A stretch of 64,000 bases of DNA from Exiguobacterium alkaliphilum 12/1 (GTDB taxonomy: Bacteria; Bacillota; Bacilli; Exiguobacteriales; Exiguobacteriaceae): contig NZ_JJMW01000015.1 of assembly GCF_000714435.1 (NCBI RefSeq), positions 62,001 through 126,000 of the forward strand. Direction: 5' to 3'. Positions 8,190 through 17,670 of the stretch are shown here, piece after piece. The notes beneath the pieces were generated by a model, which was not told the origin of the DNA, ran no database searches, and saw nothing but the letters and a program-made list of their open reading frames with translations. Each line of letters starts with the position of its first letter. The first letter of the stretch is position 1. The position numbers were made by a program, and so were the translations under genes.

Positions 8190-9203
8190 ATGAATAGTAA
8201 CAATGTAACGATCTATGATGTCGCACGAGAGGCCGGGGTGTCGATGGCGACCGTCTCTCGTGTCGTCAACGGAAACCCGAACGTCAAACCGACGACCCGT
8301 AAGAAAGTCCAGGACGCAATTGACCGTCTCGGTTATCGTCCGAACGCTGTCGCACGTGGTCTTGCGAGCAAGAAGACGACGACGGTCGGCGTCATCGTAC
8401 CGGATATCTCGAACATTTTCTTTGCCGACCTTGCGCGCGGTATCGAAGACGTCGCGACGATGTACAAGTACAACATCATCCTCGGGAACTCGGATGCGAA
8501 CCGGGATAAAGAGATTCACTTGTTGAACACGCTTCTCGGGAAACAAGTCGACGGCATCATCTTCATGGGCGGCCGTCTTCACGAAGATCTCGTCGAAGAG
8601 TTCAAGAAATCACCGGTTCCAATCGTCTTGGCCGCGACGTTGAACCAAGGCTATGACCTGCCGGCGGTCAATATCGACTATGAGCAGGCGGCATATGACG
8701 CGACCGAAATGTTGATTGGCCACGGCCACAAACAAGTCGGTTTCATAACTGGCCCGCTCGAGCAACAAATCAACGGCGAGAAGAAGTTCGCCGGTTATCG
8801 CCGGGCACTTGAAGATGCCGGTCTTCCGTTCCAGGAGAACGACGTCATCCTCGGTAACTACACGTACGCCTCGGGCCTCGAAGCGATGCAGAAGATGCTT
8901 GAGCGTGACGATTGCCCGAAAGCCATCTTCGCTGGAACGGATGAGATGGCGCTCGGCGTCATCCATGCAATTCAAGACGCGGGCTTCTCGGTCCCAAACG
9001 ACTTTGAAGTCGTCGGCCACGATAACACGCGTCTTGCGACGATGATTCGTCCGAAATTGACGACGGTCGTCCAACCGATGTATGACATCGGTGCCGTCGC
9101 CATGCGTCTCTTGACGAAGATTTTGAACGCGGAAGAGATTGAAGAGAAGAACGTCGTCTTGCCACACCGCATTGAACGTCGCGACTCGTTACGAAACGAC
9201 TGA
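8190..9203 (+). CDS. ccpA: Catabolite control protein CcpA (LacI family)
   Basis: Global regulator of carbon catabolite control; binds cre sites with HPr-Ser46-P as corepressor. The N-terminal LacI helix-turn-helix ([20 protein letters not shown]) ends in the hinge [17 protein letters not shown], followed by a periplasmic-binding-like core with [10 protein letters not shown] and [14 protein letters not shown]. The 337 residues match CcpA. The start is ATG 8190, seven bases after TAGGAGGAG; the longer frame from 8169 covers this ribosome binding site. The position after aroA and near acuC is the Bacillus arrangement; motP and motS, which lie between them there, are missing. Confidence 0.96.
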   Translation: MNSNNVTIYDVAREAGVSMATVSRVVNGNPNVKPTTRKKVQDAIDRLGYRPNAVARGLASKKTTTVGVIVPDISNIFFADLARGIEDVATMYKYNIILGNSDANRDKEIHLLNTLLGKQVDGIIFMGGRLHEDLVEEFKKSPVPIVLAATLNQGYDLPAVNIDYEQAAYDATEMLIGHGHKQVGFITGPLEQQINGEKKFAGYRRALEDAGLPFQENDVILGNYTYASGLEAMQKMLERDDCPKAIFAGTDEMALGVIHAIQDAGFSVPNDFEVVGHDNTRLATMIRPKLTTVVQPMYDIGAVAMRLLTKILNAEEIEEKNVVLPHRIERRDSLRND

Positions 9204-9204
9204 A

Positions 9205-9247
9205 CGAAAAAACACTTAAGCCGTCGACGGCTTAAGTGTTTTTTTTA
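9205..9247. terminator. Bidirectional terminator of ccpA and acuC
   Basis: AACACTTAAGCCG, loop TCGA, CGGCTTAAGTGTT with A run on the left and T run on the right; serves the two converging genes. Confidence 0.93.
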
Positions 9248-10414
9248 TAAGTAGAGTGATTTACGGTCGTTGGAGATGAACGGCCAGAACGCCCGTTTCG
9301 TCACTTCCCAGTTCTTTTCCTCGATTTGCTGGCGCCGTGGGATGTGGTCGAACGAATAGGTCGTATCGTCCCATCGCGTCGGTAACGGTTGATCGGCCCG
9401 ATGCTGCCATTGCGCAATCCAATCGGCCGGAATGTCACCATGATAGGGTGCCTCGCGTGTCAGACCGGCCCACACTTGCGCCCAAGCGCGTGGCACGGTT
9501 CTGAACCAGTCATAACCACCACCGCCGAGGGCGACGAGCCGTCCCTCTGTATATTCATCGGCGAGCCGGGATGCAATTTGCGGGATTTGCTCGAACGTCC
9601 GAATCGTCGAGGCGAGGTGGGTGAGCGGGTCGAACGCATGTGCGTCGGCCCCGTTTTGCGTCAAAATGATGTCCGGCTTGAACCAAGCGCACGCCTCGCG
9701 TAACACCGTCTCATAACAATGAAGGAACGAGTCGTCCTGCGTGAAGGCGTCGACCGGGACGTTCCAACTGTAGCCGTATCCGTTCCCGTTCCCACGCTCG
9801 GTGACGGCACCTGTGCCAGGGAACAAGTAGCGTCCGGTCTCATGAATCGAGAGCGTCATGACGTCCGGGTCGTCATAAAACAGCCACTGTACGCCGTCCC
9901 CGTGATGGGCGTCAGTATCGACATAAAGCACCCGCATACCATACTGCTTACAGACGTGGGCGATGGCGACGGCCGCATCGTTATAGACGCAAAAACCGGA
10001 CGCCTTCCGCTGCATGCCGTGATGTAGTCCGCCTCCGACGTGAAAGGCGCGTTCGACTTTCCCGCTCGCGACGAGGTCGAGCGCAAGCATCGTCCCACCG
10101 ACGAGGCGGGCCGCCCCTTCGTGAATCGTCGGGAAAATGGGGGTATCTTCCGTACCGAGCCCGAACTTGTTCGCTTTTAGCCCGGTGAGCGTGCCGGCTG
10201 CCGCCGCTTGGACCGCCTCGATATAATCGCGGTCGTGGACGAGCGCCAAGTCTTCAATCGAAGCGAGTGGCGGGGCGATGCATTCATCACGTGACAGTTT
10301 TCCCGCTGTCGTCAAGAGCGAAGTCGTCAGCTCTAAACGAATCGGGTTGAACGGGTGGTCCGCATGGAAACGGTACGACGTCTCGTTTTCCCCGAATATG
10401 TAAGCCGGTCTCAT
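9245..10414 (-). CDS. acuC: AcuC, class I histone-deacetylase-fold protein
   Basis: Zinc-dependent deacetylase of the HDAC fold. In B. subtilis AcuC removes the acetyl group that AcuA puts on acetyl-CoA synthetase and so restores its activity. The 389 residues hold the HDAC signatures: HHGMQRKASGFCVYND, VDTDAHHGDGVQ with zinc ligand Asp/His, QNGADAHAFDPL and GGGGYD. Its start overlaps the acuB stop by four bases (translational coupling), and the order acuA-acuB-acuC opposite acsA is conserved. Confidence 0.95.
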   Translation of the reverse strand: MRPAYIFGENETSYRFHADHPFNPIRLELTTSLLTTAGKLSRDECIAPPLASIEDLALVHDRDYIEAVQAAAAGTLTGLKANKFGLGTEDTPIFPTIHEGAARLVGGTMLALDLVASGKVERAFHVGGGLHHGMQRKASGFCVYNDAAVAIAHVCKQYGMRVLYVDTDAHHGDGVQWLFYDDPDVMTLSIHETGRYLFPGTGAVTERGNGNGYGYSWNVPVDAFTQDDSFLHCYETVLREACAWFKPDIILTQNGADAHAFDPLTHLASTIRTFEQIPQIASRLADEYTEGRLVALGGGGYDWFRTVPRAWAQVWAGLTREAPYHGDIPADWIAQWQHRADQPLPTRWDDTTYSFDHIPRRQQIEEKNWEVTKRAFWPFISNDRKSLYL

Positions 10415-11043
10415 TGCGACATCTCCGGCCCGAGCACGTCATAGCCTTCTCGTTTCAACCGTTCGATGATGCGGAGCGGGTTCATCGTCTGGACCCGGAA
10501 CGAGATGATCCGTTTATACGGGTCTTCCGTCGGGTGGACGAAGACGTTGATGATGTTGACGTTCGTCTTGGCGAGAAGGCGCGTCACTTTCTCAAGCGTG
10601 CCGGTCGTGTTCTCGACAAGAATCTCGATTTGCGAACTCGGCTCAAGGGCACCGGTCAGCTGAACGAAATAACGAAGTAAATCGGTCTCGGTCAACACAC
10701 CGACGAGTTTGCCTCGTTCGACGATCGGAAGGCACGTCAACCGGTGTTCATAGAACAGCGCGGCCGCATCTTCGAAAAAGTCGGCCGGGTGTGCCGTCAC
10801 AAGATCGGTCCGCATGATGCTCGACACCGGGTTTTGAAAGTCGGCGCTCTCACTCTCCGGATGGAACACGCTCGTCGCTCCGCTCATCTCGAACTGTCCA
10901 ATGATTCCGATGACTTGCCGGGCCGGATTCGTGACGATGAGGTGACGCACTTTATGGTCACGCATGAGCTTTGCCGCGTGGGCGATCGTATTCGTCGGTT
11001 GAATCGTCACGACGTGGCGATTCATCATTTGTTCAATCAGCAT
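10411..11043 (-). CDS. acuB: AcuB, CBS pair plus ACT domain regulatory protein
   Basis: Small cytosolic protein (210 residues) with two CBS motifs (about 1-60 and 78-130; LIVTNPARQVIGIIG and PIVERGKLVGVLTETDLLRYF) that usually bind adenine nucleotides, and a C-terminal ACT-like domain (about 138-210, ILVENTTGTLEKVTRLLAK). It belongs to the acu operon for acetoin/acetate use, where its exact role is not settled; a sensor of energy charge is inference. It starts 11 bases after acuA. Confidence 0.93.
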   Translation of the reverse strand: MLIEQMMNRHVVTIQPTNTIAHAAKLMRDHKVRHLIVTNPARQVIGIIGQFEMSGATSVFHPESESADFQNPVSSIMRTDLVTAHPADFFEDAAALFYEHRLTCLPIVERGKLVGVLTETDLLRYFVQLTGALEPSSQIEILVENTTGTLEKVTRLLAKTNVNIINVFVHPTEDPYKRIISFRVQTMNPLRIIERLKREGYDVLGPEMSQ

Positions 11044-11054
11044 CGTAGCCCTCC

Positions 11055-11684
11055 TCAGTCATACATGAACCGGCGGCGGAGCCGGAGCGAGTCGAAATGG
11101 TCAATCGATTCTTGGCGGACGTTCTTGCCGATTCGTGCCATGAGACAGTTGGCCGGATGCGAGGCGATCTCTGGGTCGTCGGTCGGGAAGAAGACGAGCC
11201 CGCCGTGATTCATCATCTTCTCCATCACGTTCCGGTAGTCCCAAATCGATAGCCCGCTTCCTTTCAAATCCCAGTGCCAATAATATTCTGTCGTCAAAAT
11301 CAAAAAGTCATCCATATGCGGGTCCATCATCGACACTTCGAGCAACTGTTTGCCAATGCGTTGGCCGCGATAGCGCGGGCTGACCTCAATCGCTCCGAGC
11401 TCGAGGATGTATGGGTCGTTCCCTTCGCTCCAGCGCTCATACGGGTCTGGATATAAGTACGTCACATAGCCGATAATCAACTCATCGACCCGGGCGACGA
11501 TGATCCGGCCTTCTTTCAAGGCAGCGATTTCGACGAGCGCCTTATGTTGGTCTTCCGGCTCCCGGAACGCCGTCAATCCTTCGTCGAGGCGATACGTCGC
11601 AAGAACGTCACTCTCAATCGGTCCATCGATGATTACGGCTCCGAGTGAGGTTTCCCACACTTTTGAATGATACTGTTTTTCCAT
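11055..11684 (-). CDS. acuA: AcuA, GNAT acetyltransferase acting on acetyl-CoA synthetase
   Basis: GNAT family lysine acetyltransferase; in B. subtilis it acetylates the catalytic lysine of AcsA and shuts it off. The acetyl-CoA loop is seen in GAIEVSPRYRGQRIGKQLL (about 112-130). The length of 209 is typical. It is the first gene of acuABC and reads away from acsA, its target. The ATG follows AAAAGGTGGTG. A perfect TATAAT overlapped by a cre-like sequence lies 26 bases upstream, which suggests repression when glucose is present. Confidence 0.95.
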   Translation of the reverse strand: MEKQYHSKVWETSLGAVIIDGPIESDVLATYRLDEGLTAFREPEDQHKALVEIAALKEGRIIVARVDELIIGYVTYLYPDPYERWSEGNDPYILELGAIEVSPRYRGQRIGKQLLEVSMMDPHMDDFLILTTEYYWHWDLKGSGLSIWDYRNVMEKMMNHGGLVFFPTDDPEIASHPANCLMARIGKNVRQESIDHFDSLRLRRRFMYD

Positions 11685-11709
11685 GGAGTCACCACCTTTT
11701 CCACTTCTT

Positions 11710-11724
11710 ATTATAGCGCTTTCA
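11710..11724 (-). promoter_or_regulatory. acuABC -10 promoter overlapped by cre site
   Basis: On the minus strand TGAAAGCGCTATAA (one mismatch to TGWAANCGNTNWCA) runs into the perfect -10 TATAAT at 11710-11715. CcpA bound here would block RNA polymerase. The -35 is weak. Confidence 0.62.
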
Positions 11725-11765
11725 CGACCCGAGTTTCACACCGTTTTGGAGTTTTTGGAAATTCA

Positions 11766-11807
11766 TTGATTTGTCATAATATTAACACTATACTGAAAGT
11801 GGTTATA
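11766..11807 (+). promoter_or_regulatory. acsA promoter with cre-like sequence at the start point
   Basis: TTGATT, 17 bases, TATACT (11789-11794). TGAAAGTGGTTATA at 11794-11807 agrees with the cre consensus at all but two fixed positions and would cover the transcription start. Known: acsA of B. subtilis is CcpA repressed. Confidence 0.5.
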
Positions 11808-11839
11808 CCATTCATTGCAGGGGAGGCGAATCTTTAACG

Positions 11840-13546
11840 ATGGAAAAATTGAAAGCGTTATCAGGGGAACATCAATTGGCGTCGTATGAAGATGCTTGTC
11901 AGTCGTTCGAGTGGACGCAAGCAGAAGCGTTATTGTCTTGGAATTTGACCGGGAATGTCAACATGGCGTATGAGGCGATTGATCGTCACGCAGAAGGGGA
12001 ACTCGCGACGAAATTGGCCTTGCTCTACTTCGATGGGGATCGGGAAGAGCGCTACACGTACGCTGACATGAAACAAGAAAGCAATCGATCCGGGAACGTT
12101 CTGAAATCGGTCGGAGTGGAGAAAGGCGATCGTGTCTTCATCTTCATGCCACGGAGTCCAGAACTTTATTTTATTTTACTCGGTGCGATCAAGCTTGGCG
12201 CCATCGTTGGGCCGTTGTTTGAAGCGTTCATGGAACAGGCCGTCCACGACCGTCTGCTCGACTCGGAAGCGAAAGTGATCGTGACGACCGAGGCGCTGTT
12301 ACCGCGCATCCCGTTGGAGCAGTTGCCGCAGTTGGAGACGATTCTCATCGTCGGCGATGACGTGTCAGAGAGCGGGAAGATCATCGATTACCGCAAGTTG
12401 GCACATGGCGCCTCGACGGACCTTGACATCACATGGGTCGACCGTGAAGACGGCATGATCCTGCATTATACGTCCGGCTCGACAGGGAAACCGAAAGGCG
12501 TGCTGCACGTCCATAACGCGATGATTCAGCACTTGATGACGGGAAAATGGGTGCTCGACTTGCAGGCCGACGACGTGTACTGGTGCACGGCCGACCCAGG
12601 TTGGGTGACGGGCACGAGTTACGGCATCTTCGCCCCGTTCTTGAACGGGACGACGAACGTCATCGTCGGGGGCCGGTTCAATCCGGAGTTTTGGTACTCG
12701 GTCATCGAACGGTTCGGTGTCACGGTCTGGTATAGCGCGCCGACGGCGTTCCGGATGCTCATGGGTGCGGGGGACGAGGCGTTTGAGAAGTACGACTTGT
12801 CGTCGCTCCGACACATCTTGTCGGTCGGTGAACCGCTCAACCCGGAAGTCATCCGTTGGGGCAATGAGTCGTTCGGCTTACGTATTCACGATACGTGGTG
12901 GATGACGGAGACTGGGGCGATGATGATTTGCAACTATCCGACGATGGACATCAAACCGGGTTCGATGGGGAAAGCCATCCCGGGTTGTGAGGCGGCCATC
13001 TTAGATGACCGTGGACAACCGCTCCCGCCGCATCGGATGGGCAATTTGGCACTCAAGACGCCATGGCCGTCGATGATGCGCAAGATTTGGAAGAACGATG
13101 CAAAGTATGAGAGCTACTTCTGGGGCGACTGGTACGTCTCAGGTGACTCGGCTTATATGGATGAGGACGGGTATTTCTGGTTCCAAGGCCGTGTCGACGA
13201 CGTCATTATGACGGCAGGCGAGCGTGTCGGACCGTTCGAGGTCGAGAGTCGTCTCGTCGAGCATCCAGCTGTCGCCGAGGCCGGTGTCATCGGGAAACCG
13301 GACCCGGTCCGCGGCGAAATTATCAAGGCGTTCATCGCGCTTCGGAAAGGCTATGAGCCGTCCGACGAGTTAAAGGCGGAGATTCAAAAGTTTGTCAAAG
13401 AGGGGCTCGCGGCGCATGCGGCACCTCGGGAAATCGAGTTCAAAGACAAGTTGCCGAAGACGCGCAGCGGTAAGATTATGCGTCGTGTCTTGAAGGCATG
13501 GGAATTGAACCTTGAGACAGGTGATTTATCGACAATGGAAGATTGA
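11840..13546 (+). CDS. acsA: Acetyl-CoA synthetase AcsA (AMP-forming)
   Basis: Activates acetate to acetyl-CoA through acetyl-AMP, for growth on acetate. The ANL adenylating enzyme signatures are YTSGSTGKPKGVLHVH (P-loop-like A3), DTWWMTETGAMM (A5), GDSAYMDEDGYFWFQGRVDDVI (A7/A8) and the C-terminal PKTRSGKIMRR, whose Lys at about 545 is the residue that AcuA acetylates. The 568 residues match Bacillus AcsA. AGGGGAGG lies 13 bases before the ATG, slightly long. It is divergent from its regulators acuABC. Confidence 0.96.
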   Translation: MEKLKALSGEHQLASYEDACQSFEWTQAEALLSWNLTGNVNMAYEAIDRHAEGELATKLALLYFDGDREERYTYADMKQESNRSGNVLKSVGVEKGDRVFIFMPRSPELYFILLGAIKLGAIVGPLFEAFMEQAVHDRLLDSEAKVIVTTEALLPRIPLEQLPQLETILIVGDDVSESGKIIDYRKLAHGASTDLDITWVDREDGMILHYTSGSTGKPKGVLHVHNAMIQHLMTGKWVLDLQADDVYWCTADPGWVTGTSYGIFAPFLNGTTNVIVGGRFNPEFWYSVIERFGVTVWYSAPTAFRMLMGAGDEAFEKYDLSSLRHILSVGEPLNPEVIRWGNESFGLRIHDTWWMTETGAMMICNYPTMDIKPGSMGKAIPGCEAAILDDRGQPLPPHRMGNLALKTPWPSMMRKIWKNDAKYESYFWGDWYVSGDSAYMDEDGYFWFQGRVDDVIMTAGERVGPFEVESRLVEHPAVAEAGVIGKPDPVRGEIIKAFIALRKGYEPSDELKAEIQKFVKEGLAAHAAPREIEFKDKLPKTRSGKIMRRVLKAWELNLETGDLSTMED

Positions 13547-13552
13547 TTGAAA

Positions 13553-13585
13553 AAAAAGGTCGACACCGCGGTGTCGACCTTTTTG
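13553..13585. terminator. Bidirectional terminator of acsA and the PBP gene
   Basis: AAAAAGGTCGACACCG and CGGTGTCGACCTTTTT form a long perfect stem between converging genes. Confidence 0.93.
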
Positions 13586-13591
13586 TCTTGC

Positions 13592-16006
13592 TTATTCGTC
13601 CGCGTCAGCCTCGGCCTCCGCTTCTTCTTGGGCTTTCTTTTCAGCCTCGGCTTTCTTCTTGGCTTCTTCTTCCGCTTTCTTCGCGTCTTCTGCCTTCTTC
13701 TTCGCTTCCGCCTCGGCTTTTTTCTTCGCCTCGGCATCTTTCTGTTCAGCAGCTTCGCGTTTCGCTTCTTCCGCCTCTTGTTTCGCTTCTTCTGCTTTCT
13801 GCTTCGCTTCCTCTTCCTTCTTCTTCTCTTCGACTTTCTTCTTCTCTGAGAACGTTCCAGAGTCTTGGAAGTCTTTTGACGTCACGCTAGATGGTTGCGT
13901 GAAGCGTGCGTTCGTGAACGTCTCCGGCTTATCCGCATACACGCGGTTCACGATTTGTGACCAAATCCGTTGCGTCCGCTGGTAGTATGGGCCGTATGGG
14001 TAAGCATCGGTCATCCCGAGTTTTTGGTTATCGTAACCAGACCAGACTGCGAGTGTGACGTCTGGCGTCGAGCCAACGAGATACGAATCTCGTTTCAATT
14101 GTGTCGTACCGGTTTTACCCATCCAGTCGCCCGGGGCGTTCAAAAGTGACTTGGCGTACGTCGCCGTACCTGACGTGTACACGTCACGCAACATGTCGAC
14201 GACGAGGTAGGCCGTGCGATCGGAGTAAATCCGTTTCTTCTCAGGCTGGGCCTCAAAGATGATCTCGCCTTGGAACTCGACTTTATCGACGAAGTACGGG
14301 TTTACGTGTTCGCCGTAGTTGGCGAGCATCGCATACGTCGACGCGAGGTTGACCGGGCTGACTTCACCGACACCGAGTGCCATCGAGGAGGCTTTTCGGT
14401 TCGTATCCGATACGCCGATGCCCATATCGATGAGTTTCTGTGTGTCAGCCTCCATTTGGTTCCGTTCTTCATAAATTTTGACGGCAGGAACGTTCAATGA
14501 TAGTTTGAGCGCGTCGCGGACAGTGACTGGGCCGCGGTACGTTTTCCCTTCGTTGTTGACCGGGTCTTTCCGTTCGCTGTAATCATATTGATAGAAGTAT
14601 TCTTCGTCGATAATCGTCGTCGCAGGTGTGATCATGCCTGCCTCGATCGCATTCGCGTAAACGAGAATCGGTTTTGCGGTCGATCCGATTTGACGAGTCA
14701 TCTGCGTGGCGTGGTTATATTCTTCAGTCTTTCCGTTAATATAGCGTCCACCGACGAAGCCGAGCACACGGCCCGTCTTGTTCTCGAGCATGACCGCGGC
14801 GGTCTGTTCCGGATAGCTCGTCCCGTCCGCATTTTGGTTCGGTCCGAAGTTATCCGCGTTTTTAGCCGGCTGCTGCATCGATTCGTGGATTTGCTTATCG
14901 AGCGTCAAGTGAATCTTATAACCGCCTTGACGGAGCGCGTTGTGCGCCCGTTTCCCGTAAGTCGAACGGACTTCGTTCCGTTCGTTTGGTCCGAGGTCGT
15001 TCAGGTTGATTCCGTCTTCTTGTAAGAAGTGGTTCGTCACGATGGCGAGCGCCTCACGTTCCGCTACGTCGACGAGATACGGATAACGGTCGCGCGGCTT
15101 CGATTGTGTCTTCATGAAGTCTTGCGTGATATCGTAGTTATACGCCGCATCATATTCTTCTTGTGTGATTTTCCCGGCGACGTACATTCGATTCAGTACC
15201 GTCTTCATCCGGTTGATGCCGGCGGTGACGTCTTCTTTAATGACTCCGCCTTGATAATATGGCGTGTAGAGGAACGGGTTTTTTGGAATCCCGGCAAGGA
15301 ATGCCGCTTGCGGGAGTGTCAAATTCTCTGCCGACGTGTTGAATACGCCGCGAGACGCTGCTTCAATCCCGGAGATGTTGCGTCCCATCGAGTTGCGTCC
15401 GAACGAGACGACGTTCAAGTAGGCGTTCAAAATCTCATCTTTATCCATCGCTTTTTCGAGGCGGAGCGCGAGCAAAATCTCTTTCGCTTTCCGCTCGAAC
15501 GACACTTCGTTCGTCAACATCTGGTTCTTGATGAGCTGTTGGGTGAGTGTCGAGCCGCCGGTCCGCTCTTCTGAACCGGTCGCTTCTTGCAAGATGGCAC
15601 GGAGCGTCGCTTTCGGGACGACCCCGTCATGCTCGTAAAACTCGACGTCCTCGGTCGCTAACAACGCGTCGATGACGAACGGCGATACTTTATCGACTGG
15701 AATCGGCGTACGCACTTCATCGGTCGTGTAGTTCCCGATCCGTTCTCCGCTTCCGAAGTAAATGTCAGAGGTCGACGAGTACGTGTTGATTTGGGACGTC
15801 ATCGTCTTATAGGCAGGGGTTGGCATGTCCTTGACGAGCGATGCGAAATACCCGGCGCCGATTCCGGCGCCTAAAAAACCGATGAGGACAACGGAGATGA
15901 TCGTGAGCAGGAGTACGTTCCACGACACATCGTAAAATACATTGGCATAACGGCGGGCTTTCAAGGATGTTGGATTGTTCCATAAGTCTCGAATCTTTTG
16001 CAGCAT
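13592..16006 (-). CDS. Class A penicillin-binding protein with Ala/Glu/Lys-rich C-tail
   Basis: Bifunctional peptidoglycan synthase anchored in the membrane: an N-terminal helix (about 30-57), a glycosyltransferase GT51 domain (EDVEFYEHDG, GGSTLTQQLIKNQ, ERKAKEILLA) and a transpeptidase domain with GSTAKP (SxxK), SLN and KTGTT. After about residue 735 comes a highly charged tail of EEAKQKAEEAK-type repeats, likely a long helix outside the membrane. The start is ATG 16006, five bases after AAGGAGG; the ATG at 16021 precedes that site. The gene lies next to tyrS; I cannot say which named PBP it is. Confidence 0.92.
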   Translation of the reverse strand: MLQKIRDLWNNPTSLKARRYANVFYDVSWNVLLLTIISVVLIGFLGAGIGAGYFASLVKDMPTPAYKTMTSQINTYSSTSDIYFGSGERIGNYTTDEVRTPIPVDKVSPFVIDALLATEDVEFYEHDGVVPKATLRAILQEATGSEERTGGSTLTQQLIKNQMLTNEVSFERKAKEILLALRLEKAMDKDEILNAYLNVVSFGRNSMGRNISGIEAASRGVFNTSAENLTLPQAAFLAGIPKNPFLYTPYYQGGVIKEDVTAGINRMKTVLNRMYVAGKITQEEYDAAYNYDITQDFMKTQSKPRDRYPYLVDVAEREALAIVTNHFLQEDGINLNDLGPNERNEVRSTYGKRAHNALRQGGYKIHLTLDKQIHESMQQPAKNADNFGPNQNADGTSYPEQTAAVMLENKTGRVLGFVGGRYINGKTEEYNHATQMTRQIGSTAKPILVYANAIEAGMITPATTIIDEEYFYQYDYSERKDPVNNEGKTYRGPVTVRDALKLSLNVPAVKIYEERNQMEADTQKLIDMGIGVSDTNRKASSMALGVGEVSPVNLASTYAMLANYGEHVNPYFVDKVEFQGEIIFEAQPEKKRIYSDRTAYLVVDMLRDVYTSGTATYAKSLLNAPGDWMGKTGTTQLKRDSYLVGSTPDVTLAVWSGYDNQKLGMTDAYPYGPYYQRTQRIWSQIVNRVYADKPETFTNARFTQPSSVTSKDFQDSGTFSEKKKVEEKKKEEEAKQKAEEAKQEAEEAKREAAEQKDAEAKKKAEAEAKKKAEDAKKAEEEAKKKAEAEKKAQEEAEAEADADE

Positions 16007-16056
16007 GACAGCCTCCTTCATATGGTGTAAATCGATTGCAGACAGTAATATATTCG

Positions 16057-16065
16057 ATTATAGCA
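16057..16065 (-). promoter_or_regulatory. Extended -10 promoter of the PBP gene
   Basis: Minus-strand TGCTATAAT about 50 bases upstream of the start; -35 not recognisable. Confidence 0.5.
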
Positions 16066-16123
16066 CAAGTCTTTCCCCACCTTATCGTGAATCGACCTTT
16101 CGTTGCAAGTTTCAATCTTGTTA

Positions 16124-16151
16124 TTGACAACGTGGAAACCAAACTTATAAA
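16124..16151 (+). promoter_or_regulatory. Vegetative promoter of tyrS
   Basis: TTGACA, 16 bases, TATAAA, directly before the T-box leader. Confidence 0.75.
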
Positions 16152-16157
16152 ATGAAT

Positions 16158-16393
16158 GGCATAGTCATTATATCGATGCAATGAAGAAAGCGAAGTAGTC
16201 GGTGGACCGCTTGTCCAGAAAGCTAGTGGATGCTGTGAACTAGCCAATGTCAACTGATGAATTACACTTTTGGAGCATGCCGTTCGGCCGGGTCGAGACC
16301 GTTATCTCTCATGTAAAGTGGCCACAGCTGTGGCAATTAGGGTGGTACCGCGGAATCTCCGTCCCTTCTCGATATGAGAAGGGGCGTTTTTTT
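16158..16393 (+). ncRNA. Tyr T-box riboswitch leader of tyrS
   Basis: The leader binds uncharged tRNA-Tyr and then allows read-through into tyrS. The T-box AGGGTGGTACCGCGG is at 16339-16353. A terminator (CCCTTCTC, GATAT, GAGAAGGG, then GCG and seven T) fills 16361-16393. In Stem I a TAC codon preceded by GAAT and followed by A at 16263-16265 is the likely Tyr specifier. An open frame runs through the leader into tyrS, but the T-box signals show it is not translated. Confidence 0.93.
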
Positions 16394-16417
16394 ATGTCAA
16401 TCGAAGGAGTGGGACAA

Positions 16418-17665
16418 ATGGAATTATTGAATGATTTAGCATTTCGAGGACTCGTCAACCAAATGACGGATGAAGCAGGATTGAAAGAACAGTTGAAGAA
16501 GCCGACGACGCTTTACACGGGATTTGACCCGACAGCGGATTCGCTCCATATCGGGCACTTGTTGCCGATTTTGACGCTCAGACGTTTTCAAGAGGCGGGA
16601 CATCAAGTCATCGCCCTCGTCGGTGGAGCGACGGGGATGATCGGCGACCCGTCTGGACGCTCGGACGAACGGTCACTGAACACGCTCGACACGGTCAAAG
16701 AATTCTCGGACCGTATTAAGGATCAATTGAGCCGTTTCCTCCCATTAGAAGGAGAGAACCCGATCACGATTCGCAACAACTACGAATGGACGGCTGAACT
16801 GTCCATCATCGACTTCCTGCGCGATATCGGAAAGCATTTCCCGATCAGCTACATGCTCGCGAAAGACTCGGTCGACTCGCGTTTAGAGAATGGAATCTCG
16901 TACACGGAATTCTCGTACATGTTATTGCAATCGTTCGACTTTTTGAAGTTATACGAAACAGAGAACTGCCGCCTTCAAGTCGGTGGGAGCGACCAGTGGG
17001 GGAACATCACAGCTGGGCTCGAACTCATCCGCCGTTTCGGTCATCAAGAAAAGGCGTTCGGTCTCACCGTGCCGCTCGTCACGAAGTCGGACGGTCAAAA
17101 GTTCGGGAAGACGGCTGGCGGTGCGGTCTGGCTCGATGCTGACAAGACGACACCGTACGAGTTCTACCAGTTTTGGATTAACGTCGATGACGCCGACGTC
17201 ATCAAGTTCATCAAATACTTCACGTTCATGACGCACGAAGAGATTGATGCGCTCGCGGAAGAAGTTGCAGCTGCTCCGGAGAAACGTGCTGCCCAGCGCC
17301 GTCTCGCCGAAGAGATGACGAAGCTCGTCCACGGGGAAGCCGGTCTTGAACAGGCTGAGCGAATCACGAACGCATTCTTCAGCGGAGACCTCGCGTCACT
17401 GAAACCGGAAGACATGGACGCGGCGTTCAAAGGGATGCCGCAGTACGAACTCGATGGTGAGCGTAACCTCGTCGACCTTCTCGTTGAGGCGGGGATCGTC
17501 CAATCGAAACGTCAGGCACGGGAAGACGTGCAAAACGGTGCCATCTATTTGAACGGCGAGCGTGAACAAGCGCTCGATAAGACGGTGACACGTGCCGATA
17601 CGCTCGGTGAGTTCACGATTATCCGTCGTGGGAAGAAAAAATATTTCGTGATCCGTCACGTCTAA
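16418..17665 (+). CDS. tyrS: Tyrosyl-tRNA synthetase
   Basis: Class I aminoacyl-tRNA synthetase that charges tRNA-Tyr. The signature HIGH is at 44-47 and the KMSKS-type loop is KFGKT at about 228-232. YTGFDPTADSLH and QVGGSDQWGNI form the tyrosine pocket. A C-terminal S4-like RNA-binding domain (about 350-415, VQSKRQAREDVQNGAIYLNGE) is present. The 415-residue product starts at ATG 16418 after AAGGAG; upstream in-frame codons lie in the T-box leader. Regulated by uncharged tRNA through that leader. Confidence 0.97.
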   Translation: MELLNDLAFRGLVNQMTDEAGLKEQLKKPTTLYTGFDPTADSLHIGHLLPILTLRRFQEAGHQVIALVGGATGMIGDPSGRSDERSLNTLDTVKEFSDRIKDQLSRFLPLEGENPITIRNNYEWTAELSIIDFLRDIGKHFPISYMLAKDSVDSRLENGISYTEFSYMLLQSFDFLKLYETENCRLQVGGSDQWGNITAGLELIRRFGHQEKAFGLTVPLVTKSDGQKFGKTAGGAVWLDADKTTPYEFYQFWINVDDADVIKFIKYFTFMTHEEIDALAEEVAAAPEKRAAQRRLAEEMTKLVHGEAGLEQAERITNAFFSGDLASLKPEDMDAAFKGMPQYELDGERNLVDLLVEAGIVQSKRQAREDVQNGAIYLNGEREQALDKTVTRADTLGEFTIIRRGKKKYFVIRHV

Positions 17666-17670
17666 TGCAA

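Noticed and set aside
16247-16417. Upstream extension of the tyrS frame
   Set aside because: Lies in the T-box leader, including T-box sequence and terminator.
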